This document shows, one piece after another, positions 55,945 through 63,650 of a stretch of DNA of 64,000 nt. The notes beneath the pieces are model-generated. The model did not search any database. It saw only the letters and a program-made list of their open reading frames with translations, and was not told the DNA's origin. Origin of the DNA: Hymenobacter aranciens (GTDB lineage: Bacteria > Bacteroidota > Bacteroidia > Cytophagales > Hymenobacteraceae); NCBI RefSeq assembly GCF_030580865.1, contig NZ_JAUQSY010000003.1:1-64000 (forward strand). The letters are read 5' to 3'. Made by a program: the position numbers and the translations under genes. Each line of letters begins with the position of its first letter. Within the stretch, counting starts at the first letter, position 1.

Positions 55945-57042
55945 ATGAAGACTACAGAGGAAACCCGCATCATTCAGCTCATCCCGCAGGAAGCTCCTGC
56001 CGCTGATGAGCAACAGGAGAAGCAAGCCGATGAAACCTGGCGCAAGTCTATTCCGGCCCAGGTTTTCCTGAACTACTTCTTCGCTATCAATTACCACATT
56101 CAGGAAAACGACACGGCCCTCGGTGGCTTGTCGCAGCTCCCGTTTTTCCGCAGCCACGAGGCCCAGTTGGAAGAGGCCGACGTGGCGGCCATTACCAAGC
56201 TGCTGCACACGAGCTGGAGCACCGAGTACGCCCTGCGCGCCACGGCCGAGCTGGGCGATGAGAACTTCCTACGCAATGCGCTGCACTGGACTTTTCCGCA
56301 GGCTTACCACGCTATTCTTTCCGGCTTGCAGGCGTTTCTGTACACCACCGGCGTGCGTTCCAGCAACTCGCAGCTCATTCGCCGGGAGGTGGGGCGGCTG
56401 GTGGTGAAGAATGCCTACCCGCGTCCGGTGGCGTTTTATGCGGCTGGGGCTTATGGCGACTTCAGCATTCACCGCTTGCCGCTGGCGGGCTACAAGGCCG
56501 GGCTGCACATTGCCAGCCAGGAAATTGATGCCCAGGCCCAGATTGGCCAGTTTCTGCGCACCACGCGCAAGATGAAGGCGCAGTGGACGCGCCAGCAGGT
56601 GCAGGCCAACCCCAACACGGCCATCCGCAGCCAGAAAACCGGGCGCCCGCTCGATAAGTGGACGGCCAGCCACTGGCAGCAGATTACCTGGCGCCTGGGC
56701 TACACCACCATCTTCGACCTCTTGGGCCGCCTGCGTATCTCGCAGAGCAGCCGCGAAATCGAGCGCTACGTGGAGGCCGACATCGACTTCAACCTCTTCC
56801 ATACCTCGCTGCTCAACATCGTGAGCTACCTCAACGGCATTCACGAGACCTACGTGGCGAAGGCCCTGGGGCTGGAGCGCTACCAGCAGCTGGTGGCCGA
56901 GCTGCCGGCGCACTTGCAGGCAGGCTTTGTGCAGGAGCGGCTGCGCACCCGCGTGGAGCCGGTGCTGGCCCCCACGCCGCCCTCGAATCCGGCCCTGCGC
57001 CTGGAGGGCGAAGAGCCGCAGCAGTACCGCATGGCGGCCTAA
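55945..57042 (+). CDS. Hypothetical helical protein
   Basis: 365 residues from the ATG at 55945 (MKTTEETRIIQLIPQEAP). The upstream 250 bp are AT-rich and non-coding. The protein is soluble-looking and mostly helical, with AITKLLHTSWSTEYALRATA, HWTFPQAYHAILSGLQAFL and WRLGYTTIFDLLGRLRIS. Spacing of His, Tyr and Arg residues gives some resemblance to HEPN-type helical proteins, but I see no clear RxxxxH motif. No family is recognised. Followed by a strong terminator. Confidence 0.75.
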   Translation: MKTTEETRIIQLIPQEAPAADEQQEKQADETWRKSIPAQVFLNYFFAINYHIQENDTALGGLSQLPFFRSHEAQLEEADVAAITKLLHTSWSTEYALRATAELGDENFLRNALHWTFPQAYHAILSGLQAFLYTTGVRSSNSQLIRREVGRLVVKNAYPRPVAFYAAGAYGDFSIHRLPLAGYKAGLHIASQEIDAQAQIGQFLRTTRKMKAQWTRQQVQANPNTAIRSQKTGRPLDKWTASHWQQITWRLGYTTIFDLLGRLRISQSSREIERYVEADIDFNLFHTSLLNIVSYLNGIHETYVAKALGLERYQQLVAELPAHLQAGFVQERLRTRVEPVLAPTPPSNPALRLEGEEPQQYRMAA

Positions 57043-57061
57043 TTGCCCGTCATTTGCAGAT

Positions 57062-57092
57062 AAAGCCGCTCCGGTTTCGGAGCGGCTTTTTT
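57062..57092 (+). terminator. Terminator before lysS
   Basis: AAAGCCGCTCCG pairs with CGGAGCGGCTTT around a 4-nt loop, with six T's after. 20 bp past the upstream stop codon. Confidence 0.92.
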
Positions 57093-57099
57093 CGTGTTG

Positions 57100-57107
57100 T
57101 ACTTTTG
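57100..57107 (+). promoter_or_regulatory. Promoter -7 box for lysS
   Basis: TACTTTTG fits TAnnTTTG exactly. It would leave a leader of about 110 nt before the lysS ATG at 57226. Confidence 0.45.
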
Positions 57108-57225
57108 TGGTTCACTTTTAACCGGTCCCACGGCCGTTGGCTTGCCTGGCAGGCCTTTTCGGGTGATTTGGTTGCCACAGCTGTGGCTGCCGGCGAATCC
57201 GAATGAATCCGTGGTTCAGATAACA

Positions 57226-58755
57226 ATGCATCAACTAAGCGAGCAGGAAATCCTGCGCCGTAACAAACTGGAAGAGTTACAGAAGCTAGGTATTGAGCCC
57301 TATCCTTCCGAGCTGTTCGACGTGAACTTTTACGCCCAGGAAATTCACGACAACTACCACCCCGAGCTGAACAACTTCCAGGAAGTGGTGCTGGCGGGGC
57401 GGCTGATGTCGTCGCGGGTAATGGGCAAGGCTTCGTTTGCCGAGCTCATGGACTCGTCGGGGCGTATTCAGCTCTACGTGAACCGGGATGAAATCTGCCC
57501 CGGCGAGGACAAGACGCTGTATAACGTCGTGTTCAAGAAGCTGCTTGATTTGGGCGACTTTATCGGCGTGAAAGGCCATGTGTTCAAGACGCAGGTGGGC
57601 GAAACGTCTATCCACGTCACGGAATTGAAATTGCTGGCGAAGGCGCTACGCCCGCTGCCGGTGGTGAAAACCCAGAAGGACGAAGCGACCGGCGAAACCA
57701 TTACCTACGACGCCTTTACCGACCCCGAGCAGCGCTACCGCCAGCGCTACGTGGATTTGGTGGTGAACCCGCATGTGCGCGACACTTTCGTGAAACGCTC
57801 GCAGCTGGTGCAGTCGATGCGGAATTACCTCAACGACAAAGGCTATTTGGAGGTGGAAACGCCGATTCTGCAACCGCTGTACGGCGGGGCGGCGGCGCGG
57901 CCGTTCAAGACGCACCACAATACGCTGGACATGGACTTGTACCTGCGCATTGCCAATGAGCTGTATCTGAAACGCCTGATTGTGGGTGGTTTCGATGGTG
58001 TGTATGAGTTCTCGAAGGACTTCCGCAACGAGGGCATGTCGCGGTTTCACAACCCCGAGTTTACCCAGATGGAGCTCTACGTGGCCTACAAGGACTACGC
58101 CTGGATGATGGACCTGGTGGAGGAAATGGTGGAGCGCGTGGCCCTGGCTTTGCACGGCAAAACCGAGGTGCAGGTGGGCGACAATGTCATCAACTTCCAG
58201 CGGCCCTGGCAGCGCTACACTATGTTCGAGGCCATCGAGAAGTACACCGGCGAGGCCATCGGCGAGATGGACGAGACGGCGTTGCGCGCCACGGCGGCTA
58301 AGCTGAACGTGCACTTGGAGCCCAGCATGGGCAAAGCCAAAATCATCGACGAGATTTTTGGCGAGCACGTGGAAGGCAAGCTCATTCAGCCCACGTTTAT
58401 CACGGATTACCCGGTGGAAATGTCGCCGCTGGCCAAGAAGCACCGCGACCGGCCCGGCATGGTGGAGCGTTTCGAGGCCATCTGCAACGGCAAGGAAATC
58501 TGCAACGCTTTCTCCGAGCTCAACGACCCCATCGACCAGCGCAAGCGCTTCGAGGACCAGCTGGAGCTGGGCAAGCGCGGCGATACCGAGGCCATGGTGC
58601 TCGACGAAGACTTCCTGCGCGCCCTGGAGTACGGCATGCCGCCCACGGCCGGCCTGGGCATCGGCATCGACCGCCTGAGCATGATTATGACCAACTCGCA
58701 CTCCATTCAGGACGTGCTGTTTTTCCCGCAGATGAAGCCGGAGAATAACGGGTAG
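57226..58755 (+). CDS. lysS: Lysyl-tRNA synthetase (class II)
   Basis: 509 residues from the ATG at 57226 ([20 protein letters not shown]). The N-terminal OB-fold anticodon-binding domain (about 60-160) has [21 protein letters not shown]. Class II motifs are [15 protein letters not shown] (motif 1), [18 protein letters not shown] (motif 2) and [20 protein letters not shown] (motif 3), with [17 protein letters not shown] before motif 2. It charges tRNA-Lys in the cytoplasm. The normal bacterial length and full motif set show an intact enzyme. Confidence 0.98.
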   Translation: MHQLSEQEILRRNKLEELQKLGIEPYPSELFDVNFYAQEIHDNYHPELNNFQEVVLAGRLMSSRVMGKASFAELMDSSGRIQLYVNRDEICPGEDKTLYNVVFKKLLDLGDFIGVKGHVFKTQVGETSIHVTELKLLAKALRPLPVVKTQKDEATGETITYDAFTDPEQRYRQRYVDLVVNPHVRDTFVKRSQLVQSMRNYLNDKGYLEVETPILQPLYGGAAARPFKTHHNTLDMDLYLRIANELYLKRLIVGGFDGVYEFSKDFRNEGMSRFHNPEFTQMELYVAYKDYAWMMDLVEEMVERVALALHGKTEVQVGDNVINFQRPWQRYTMFEAIEKYTGEAIGEMDETALRATAAKLNVHLEPSMGKAKIIDEIFGEHVEGKLIQPTFITDYPVEMSPLAKKHRDRPGMVERFEAICNGKEICNAFSELNDPIDQRKRFEDQLELGKRGDTEAMVLDEDFLRALEYGMPPTAGLGIGIDRLSMIMTNSHSIQDVLFFPQMKPENNG

Positions 58756-58770
58756 GGAATAAAGATTACT

Positions 58771-58815
58771 AAAAGGAAAGGGCCTCCTGCTACACGCGGG
58801 AGGCCCTTTCCTTTT
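58771..58815. terminator. Bidirectional terminator of lysS and the T9SS-cargo gene
   Basis: A long stem AAAGGAAAGGGCCTCC / GGAGGCCCTTTCCTTT with a loop of about ten bases lies between the two convergent genes. Confidence 0.92.
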
Positions 58816-58838
58816 TGGGGTAATGGTTGCTGCAGGGG

Positions 58839-59720
58839 CTACTGCTTCACGATGCGGCGGGTGAGCTGGCGGCCATCGGTGAGCTGGCCGTGCAGCAGGT
58901 AGGTGCCGGCTGGCAGGGCGCGCAGGTCGAGGCGGGCATCGGCGGGCAGCTGGGCTGGCGTGAGCACGGGGCGGCCGCATACGTCGAGCAGGCGGAGCTG
59001 GCGCAGGGTGGCCGTGGGCGGCAGGTCGATGCGGAGCCAGTCGTGGGTGGGCGTGGGGTGCACCTGCCAGGGCTGGGACGGGGCGGCAGCGGCGGCGAGC
59101 ACCGCGTTGCCCAGGGCGTAGTCTTTGATGATGATGATGAGGCGGTCGGTGCCGGTGGTTTGCACTAGCAGACGCAGCCAGCCGTAGCGCCAGCTGCCGC
59201 CCGCCCGCAGCCGCAGGCCCAGGTAGTGGTCTTGCCCGCCCAGCCACATGCCGTACGACTGATTACCCGCCGGATTGTTGTTCAGGCGCACCAGCCACGA
59301 GGGGCCGTAGGGATAGATGGTGCTGCGGCTGCCCCAGGTATTGGGCGGCAGGGAGCTGGCGGGCTGCGGGCCGCGCGCCTGAATGGTATCGGCGGCGGCA
59401 AAGGCAACCAGCGCGGGCGCCTGCGAGGAGGAGTAGAGGGCTACGTCGTCGTGCCGGGGGTGCACCTGCGCCTCGGCGTAGCTGGGGAAGTTGACGGTGC
59501 TGACCACGGCCGTCAGCTGCAGGTCGAAGCGGCCGTCGCCATCGAGGTCCAGCGAATCGGTGCTCTGATTGACGCCTGGGCGCTGCCCCGCCAATACTTT
59601 ATTGGGCCTTAGGTTGATGTAGCGGGCATTGGTGGTGCTGCCGGCCACAATGTACTGGGCCTGCGCGGTGAGGCTGCTGAGGCTGACGGCTACCGCAAGC
59701 AGCAGGAGAGGTTTAGGCAT
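58839..59720 (-). CDS. Secreted protein with T9SS C-terminal sorting domain
   Basis: 293 residues from the ATG at 59718-59720. A Sec signal peptide (MPKPLLLLAVAVSLSSLTAQAQ) is followed by a beta-rich domain of unknown function (about 25-215) with DLDGDGRFDLQLTAV. The C-terminal 75 residues are a type A sorting domain: HPTPTHDWLRIDLPP, then QLRLLDVCGRPVL, LPAGTYLLHGQLTDG and a basic end. Such domains direct outer-membrane passage by the type IX system and are usually removed or swapped for an anchor. This ties the organism to the Bacteroidota. Confidence 0.9.
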   Translation of the reverse strand: MPKPLLLLAVAVSLSSLTAQAQYIVAGSTTNARYINLRPNKVLAGQRPGVNQSTDSLDLDGDGRFDLQLTAVVSTVNFPSYAEAQVHPRHDDVALYSSSQAPALVAFAAADTIQARGPQPASSLPPNTWGSRSTIYPYGPSWLVRLNNNPAGNQSYGMWLGGQDHYLGLRLRAGGSWRYGWLRLLVQTTGTDRLIIIIKDYALGNAVLAAAAAPSQPWQVHPTPTHDWLRIDLPPTATLRQLRLLDVCGRPVLTPAQLPADARLDLRALPAGTYLLHGQLTDGRQLTRRIVKQ

Positions 59721-59959
59721 CGGAGATGGGAGAAAATGTGGGGCCACGCGCTGGTAAGACCGAAAGAATGGGCGGGAGGTTGCTGCGCCGGCCCCCGCTC
59801 AGCGGTAAGTTGGCCGGGCCGTAGGGCCAAATTAGCTTCTAAGTAGCGAAAATCCCGGTGTAAGTGGTGGGGCACCGCACGCATGGCAGTGGCGGTATTT
59901 GCAAAACTCAGGAATAAAGTCGTACTTACTGCCTCAATTCTCTTACCACCAGTTTACCC

Positions 59960-60655
59960 ATGAAAAAGAAGTACTTCTCCTATTTCGAAAACCCCTTCCT
60001 GGCCCTGCGCATGCCGCGCCCGGCCTACAAGGAGCAGGCCCAGCACACGCTGCGGGCGGTGCGCGAAGCCGACCTCGGCGCGGCCTTCGAGCCGCTGTGC
60101 GAGACGCTGGAAACAGCCATCAATGATTTTGATGAAAACCTGACCGAGCGCGAGGAATCGACTGCCGGCGACACCCGGGCCTACCACACGGCCCGCGCCA
60201 ACTGGCTCGAATTTGTGGACGACACCTACATCGACTACGTGAAACCCAAGCTGCGCAAGCTCGATGGCTTCGCCGATTTCAAGCCCTATGGGAAGTCGCG
60301 CCTCGATGCGCTGACGCAGGAGGATTTGATTGTCAAATCCAACGCTCTCATCGAGCTCTACGTGGAGTATGAGGATAAGCTCTACCCTACGCTGGTGAAG
60401 GATGCCCGCGCCAAGCTCAAGGCCATGACCGACGTGGACGAGCACCGCGACACCCAGGATGCCACCACCGACACCACCATCCTCGACCTGGCCGACGACC
60501 GCCGCGCCATTGCCCTGGCCCAGCGCCGCGTGAAGGCGCAGCTGGAATTGACGTTTGACGAGCCGGACAAGGTGTATAGCTTTTTTGATTTCGCGAAGGC
60601 GACCGTCAATAAGTCGGGCAAAGCCAAACCCACGCCCAAACCCGCCGCCAACTAG
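59960..60655 (+). CDS. Hypothetical helical protein
   Basis: 231 residues starting MKKKYFSYFENPFLALRMPR. It is helical and highly charged (AVREADLGAAFEPLCETLET, TLVKDARAKLKAMTDVDEH), with a Lys/Pro/Ala-rich tail. It resembles helix-rich Bacteroidota proteins of uncharacterised DUF families, but I cannot name one with confidence. No signal peptide or membrane segment. The last array copy with a terminator shape lies about 170 bp past its stop. Confidence 0.7.
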   Translation: MKKKYFSYFENPFLALRMPRPAYKEQAQHTLRAVREADLGAAFEPLCETLETAINDFDENLTEREESTAGDTRAYHTARANWLEFVDDTYIDYVKPKLRKLDGFADFKPYGKSRLDALTQEDLIVKSNALIELYVEYEDKLYPTLVKDARAKLKAMTDVDEHRDTQDATTDTTILDLADDRRAIALAQRRVKAQLELTFDEPDKVYSFFDFAKATVNKSGKAKPTPKPAAN

Positions 60656-60664
60656 CCAGCGCTG

Positions 60665-60887
60665 CACGGGCGTGCAAGGCGGTTGTTGACTTCTCGCAAA
60701 CGCCTTACACGCCCGTGCAGACGACTTGCAAAACTGCTAAACCGGCCTACACGCCCGTGTAAGGCATTTACGGACTACCCGCAACTGCCCTGCACGGGCG
60801 TGTAAGGCTATTACCATAAAACAAAACCGGCTTACACGCCCGTGTAAGCCGGTTTTTGCCTGTTGGCAGGTGTGCTACACGCCCGTG
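60665..60887. repeat. Regular array of six CACGSSCGTG palindromes
   Basis: Cores start at 60665, 60708, 60750, 60793, 60835 and 60878. The spacings are 43, 42, 43, 42 and 43 bp, close to four helical turns. Cores 1 and 4 read CACGGGCGTG, and the others CACGCCCGTG (its complement). The flanks extend several to TTACACGCCCGTGTAAG. Spacers share words such as GCAAAC. The array fills the gap upstream of the ATPase-TOPRIM pair. Confidence 0.95.
60823..60857 (+). terminator. Terminator-shaped hairpin formed by array copy 5
   Basis: A perfect 16-bp stem AAAACCGGCTTACACG / CGTGTAAGCCGGTTTT with a 2-nt loop and a T run. It could end the transcript of the upstream gene. Confidence 0.8.
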
Positions 60888-60929
60888 CCGCCGTGAGGCC
60901 CACCGATGCCCAGCCCCAAGCGGATGGAT

Positions 60930-60937
60930 TATCTTCG
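60930..60937 (+). promoter_or_regulatory. Putative promoter box of the ATPase-TOPRIM operon
   Basis: TATCTTCG differs from TAnnTTTG at one base and ends 21 bp before the ATPase ATG. It lies about 43 bp past the last palindrome of the array. Confidence 0.35.
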
Positions 60938-60958
60938 CTGCCTCATTCCTTCGTGCTC

Positions 60959-62230
60959 ATGGCTGATTCTCCCCAAACCGCTTCCGCTGGTGCCACCCAA
61001 CCGCCTTACCTCAAGCACGTGCATCTGCGCAACGTGCCACCGCTGCGCGACGTGACGGCGGATTTCAAACCGGGGCTGAATGTGATTATCGGGAAGAATG
61101 GGTCGGGAAAGACGCGAGCTATGAAGCTAATAAAGGAGTTAGTGGAGATGTTCGAAGAGAAGCATAGCGGAGTGGGAAGCGAGATAGTAATAGGTGGTAA
61201 AGAAGATGTGAAAATATCTTTTAAAGAACAGCTGGTAAGTAAAGACTCTCAAAGACCATTTCTATCAAAAGCAATGGTTAACCAGTTAGCTCTAATTGCC
61301 GTTGCAGTTTCACTTGTAATAAACAAGACGAAAATCGAAGAAAATGAAGTACTAGAAGAGGCAATGTACCGTGTGACTAAAGACCATCAACTTCATTTCG
61401 TTGTGCCTATTTGGCATGGTATACCTACTTTACCTCTAATTGATACTAGTGCTGACTTTTCTATTACAAAGGCTGGGAGCCCAACCCTGATGAACACCAA
61501 TTTGGAATGGTGGAAAGTAGATAGCCAATTGCTTAGTGCCTTGTTTAGAACTTTTGACGAAATTAGGTGGGATGAAATTATCGGTACAAATTCTGATGCA
61601 GACTCTCAATTACATACTGCCCGACAAAGGATAAGCAGTGCTGCCGATAGTCATGTAGCTCGACTAAACGTATATCTGCCACTCTATTCCCCTCTCGAAG
61701 CAGTAAGAAGAAGCGACCAATTTCAGGTTTATTATAATTCGGGGAATGAGGAGATAATCGTTAAAGGGCTTGTGCTGGAATATAAAATTGCTGGTGACTG
61801 GCTGCCGTTTAGCGCACTTTCAGATGGAACCAAGCGGCTCCTCTTTATAATAGGAGAGCTAACGGCATCTTTTGTTGCTTACTGGCACGGCAAGGATTTT
61901 CAACTTAATGACGAAGGTTTCAACAAAATCATCCTCCTCGAAGAGCCCGAGCTCGGCATCCACCCCGACCAACTGCAACTGCTGCTCCAGCTGATTCGCG
62001 AAGTATCGCGCGAGCACCAGGTGATTATGACCACCCACTCGCCGCAGACGCTGGACATCCTGAACCGCGACGAGCTGGACCGCATCAGCATCTGCGAGTA
62101 CGTGCCGGGCAAGGGCACCCAGATGCGCCAGCTCAGCGCCGCCAAGCAGGCCAAGGCCCGCGCCTACCTGCGCGATGAAGGCTTTTTGAGCGAGTTCTGG
62201 CGCTTCTCCAACCTCGAAGACCCCGACTAA
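60959..62230 (+). CDS. AAA/ABC-type ATPase (RecF/OLD-like), mosaic composition
   Basis: 423 residues from the ATG at 60959 (MADSPQTASAG); the open frame starts 96 bp earlier but inside non-coding array sequence. Walker A is GKNGSGKTRAM (about 45-55), the signature is FSALSDGTKRLLF (about 286), Walker B is IILLEEPELGIHPDQL (about 323-338), and the switch His is in TTHSPQTLDIL. The middle is variable. This layout is that of AAA_15/AAA_21 ATPases in OLD-type, PARIS and similar defence systems. Residues 53-317 come from AT-rich DNA, while both ends are GC-rich like the host. It lies 12 bp upstream of the TOPRIM-like gene, so the two form an operon. Confidence 0.85.
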   Translation: MADSPQTASAGATQPPYLKHVHLRNVPPLRDVTADFKPGLNVIIGKNGSGKTRAMKLIKELVEMFEEKHSGVGSEIVIGGKEDVKISFKEQLVSKDSQRPFLSKAMVNQLALIAVAVSLVINKTKIEENEVLEEAMYRVTKDHQLHFVVPIWHGIPTLPLIDTSADFSITKAGSPTLMNTNLEWWKVDSQLLSALFRTFDEIRWDEIIGTNSDADSQLHTARQRISSAADSHVARLNVYLPLYSPLEAVRRSDQFQVYYNSGNEEIIVKGLVLEYKIAGDWLPFSALSDGTKRLLFIIGELTASFVAYWHGKDFQLNDEGFNKIILLEEPELGIHPDQLQLLLQLIREVSREHQVIMTTHSPQTLDILNRDELDRISICEYVPGKGTQMRQLSAAKQAKARAYLRDEGFLSEFWRFSNLEDPD

Positions 62231-62242
62231 GCAGGCCCAGCC

Positions 62243-62848
62243 ATGAGCAAAGCAGCTATTGCGCCCCGGTTTCGGGTGGGCCTGCTGGGCGAATCGCCCA
62301 ACGACACGGTAGCGGTGGAGAAACTGCTGCTGCCGCGCTACGGGGCGCAGGGCGAGTTTATCACGATGGTCGATAACGTAACCGGCGACAACCTGGAAAC
62401 ACAGGGGGCTTTCCGGCAATTGCGCCGCGAGTACCAATTGGAAAAGCCCAACCTCGTACTGGTCATCCGCGACCTTGACGACTTGGAAAAGCGCCGGGAC
62501 CGGGTGAAATACCGGCGCCGATATAAGTTCTTCCGCAAAGTCGACAAACAAGTAGAAGGCAAAGGGCTATTCCTGCTCAACATCTACACCATCGAGGCGC
62601 TGATTGCCGCCCACATCGAGAAGTTCAACGAGCACTACGGCTGCCACTGCGTCATCGAAGGGGACGTGATGAAGATTGAAAAGCCCATCGAGCTGCTGCG
62701 GGCCGCCACGGCCGGCTGCAAAACCCATTACCTCGAAGGCCACTGCGGCGAGCTGCTGGCTAAAATGGACTACAATCGGCTGTTGGCCAACTGCCGCTAC
62801 TTCCAGAAATTCGATACTGACTTTGCAGCCCGGCTACCGGGTGCCTGA
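62243..62848 (+). CDS. TOPRIM-like protein, partner of the ATPase
   Basis: 201 residues. The N-terminus FRVGLLGESPNDTVAVEKLL puts an acidic residue (Glu17) at the end of strand 1, and LVLVIRDLDDLEKRRDR carries the Asp77-x-Asp79 pair. This is the Glu...DxD layout of TOPRIM nucleases, as in DUF4276, AriB/DUF4435 or RloB proteins, where an ATPase encoded next door controls the nuclease. A basic stretch (RRDRVKYRRRYKFFRK) follows, and the C-terminal half is helical with Cys/His (HYGCHC, LEGHCGELL). Family membership is inferred from motifs only. Overlaps the convergent gene by 15 bp. Confidence 0.7.
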   Translation: MSKAAIAPRFRVGLLGESPNDTVAVEKLLLPRYGAQGEFITMVDNVTGDNLETQGAFRQLRREYQLEKPNLVLVIRDLDDLEKRRDRVKYRRRYKFFRKVDKQVEGKGLFLLNIYTIEALIAAHIEKFNEHYGCHCVIEGDVMKIEKPIELLRAATAGCKTHYLEGHCGELLAKMDYNRLLANCRYFQKFDTDFAARLPGA

Positions 62849-63532
62849 TGCAGTGCCGGGTTCCACCACCAGCCGGTAGACCACGAAATGCGGGATTTTG
62901 TAGGTTTTAAACCACTGCTCGACCGGCGTTTTGCTCTGGGCCAGGCTGCAGTAGAGCAGCATCCCGTCTTCCTCGTAGGGCAGCGTGTACACCAGGAAGG
63001 GCAGCTTCTGCCGCACCGGGAAGGTGTGGGTTTCGGTGGGCTGCTGGCCAGGGGCTAAAGCTTGCTGCAGCGGCTTATAGGGCCAGATATCGGCCCGCAA
63101 GCTATACTGGTCGGCGCGGCCGGGCACCGGCTGGAAGGTCTTTTTAGTGGAGCCGCCGGCAAAGAAAAACTGGTTTTCGAGGGCATTGCCGGGCGTTTGG
63201 CGGGCAAAGACGTCGAACCCGAACCGGCCCTGGGTATCGAAGCTGGTGAGCTGGCCGCCATCGCGCAGCAGCTCCTGCTCGGGGCCGGGCACGCCCTGGC
63301 GGTACTCCTGGTAGGTGAGGTGAAAGCGGTGGCCCGCCAGCCGGGGATGGTGGGCTGTCAGGTGTAGCTTCTCGACGTGCATGACGTGGCTCATGAGTTG
63401 GTGCAGCTCGGGGTTGTCGGAGCCGAAATGCAGCTGCACGGCCACGCTGTCGGGGGGCAGGAGCGGGGCCGACTGGGCCCAGGCGGTAGCCGGCAGCGCC
63501 AACATAGCCAGCCAGAAGTAAACGTGTTTCAT
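62834..63532 (-). CDS. Exported protein of unknown function
   Basis: 232 residues. A Sec signal peptide (MKHVYFWLAMLALPATAWAQ) precedes a beta-rich mature protein: SVAVQLHFGSDNPELHQLMS, HRFHLTYQEYRQGVPGPEQE, FDVFARQTPGNALENQFFF, and FVVYRLVVEPGT at the end. Not recognised as a family. Located on the opposite strand from the ATPase-TOPRIM pair, overlapping its end by 15 bp, so not part of that operon. Periplasmic or outer-membrane location is likely. Confidence 0.72.
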   Translation of the reverse strand: MKHVYFWLAMLALPATAWAQSAPLLPPDSVAVQLHFGSDNPELHQLMSHVMHVEKLHLTAHHPRLAGHRFHLTYQEYRQGVPGPEQELLRDGGQLTSFDTQGRFGFDVFARQTPGNALENQFFFAGGSTKKTFQPVPGRADQYSLRADIWPYKPLQQALAPGQQPTETHTFPVRQKLPFLVYTLPYEEDGMLLYCSLAQSKTPVEQWFKTYKIPHFVVYRLVVEPGTASGTR

Positions 63533-63590
63533 AGAAAAAAGACAGGCTTGAAAGCCCGCCGCGAAGAAACATCACCGGCCGTAAGCAAAC

Positions 63591-63622
63591 GAGGGATTGC
63601 CGCGCAGTGCGGCAATCCCTCG
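63591..63622 (-). terminator. Hairpin downstream of the last gene
   Basis: A 13-bp perfect stem GAGGGATTGCCGC / GCGGCAATCCCTC, 28 bp past the stop of the gene at 63651. The flanking T run on the minus strand is short (GTTTGC), so it is a moderate terminator candidate. Confidence 0.6.
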
Positions 63623-63650
63623 GGAAATAATTGCGGCGACGAGCTGCTAG

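Noticed and set aside
57646..59247. A 533-residue minus-strand open frame across lysS and the T9SS-cargo gene
   Set aside because: It spans the opposite strand of lysS, a terminator and another frame of the cargo gene, so it cannot be a single gene. Composition is shadow-like.
60665..60887. CRISPR array
   Set aside because: The repeats are only 10-17 bp, occur in both orientations, and spacers share words. No cas genes are nearby.
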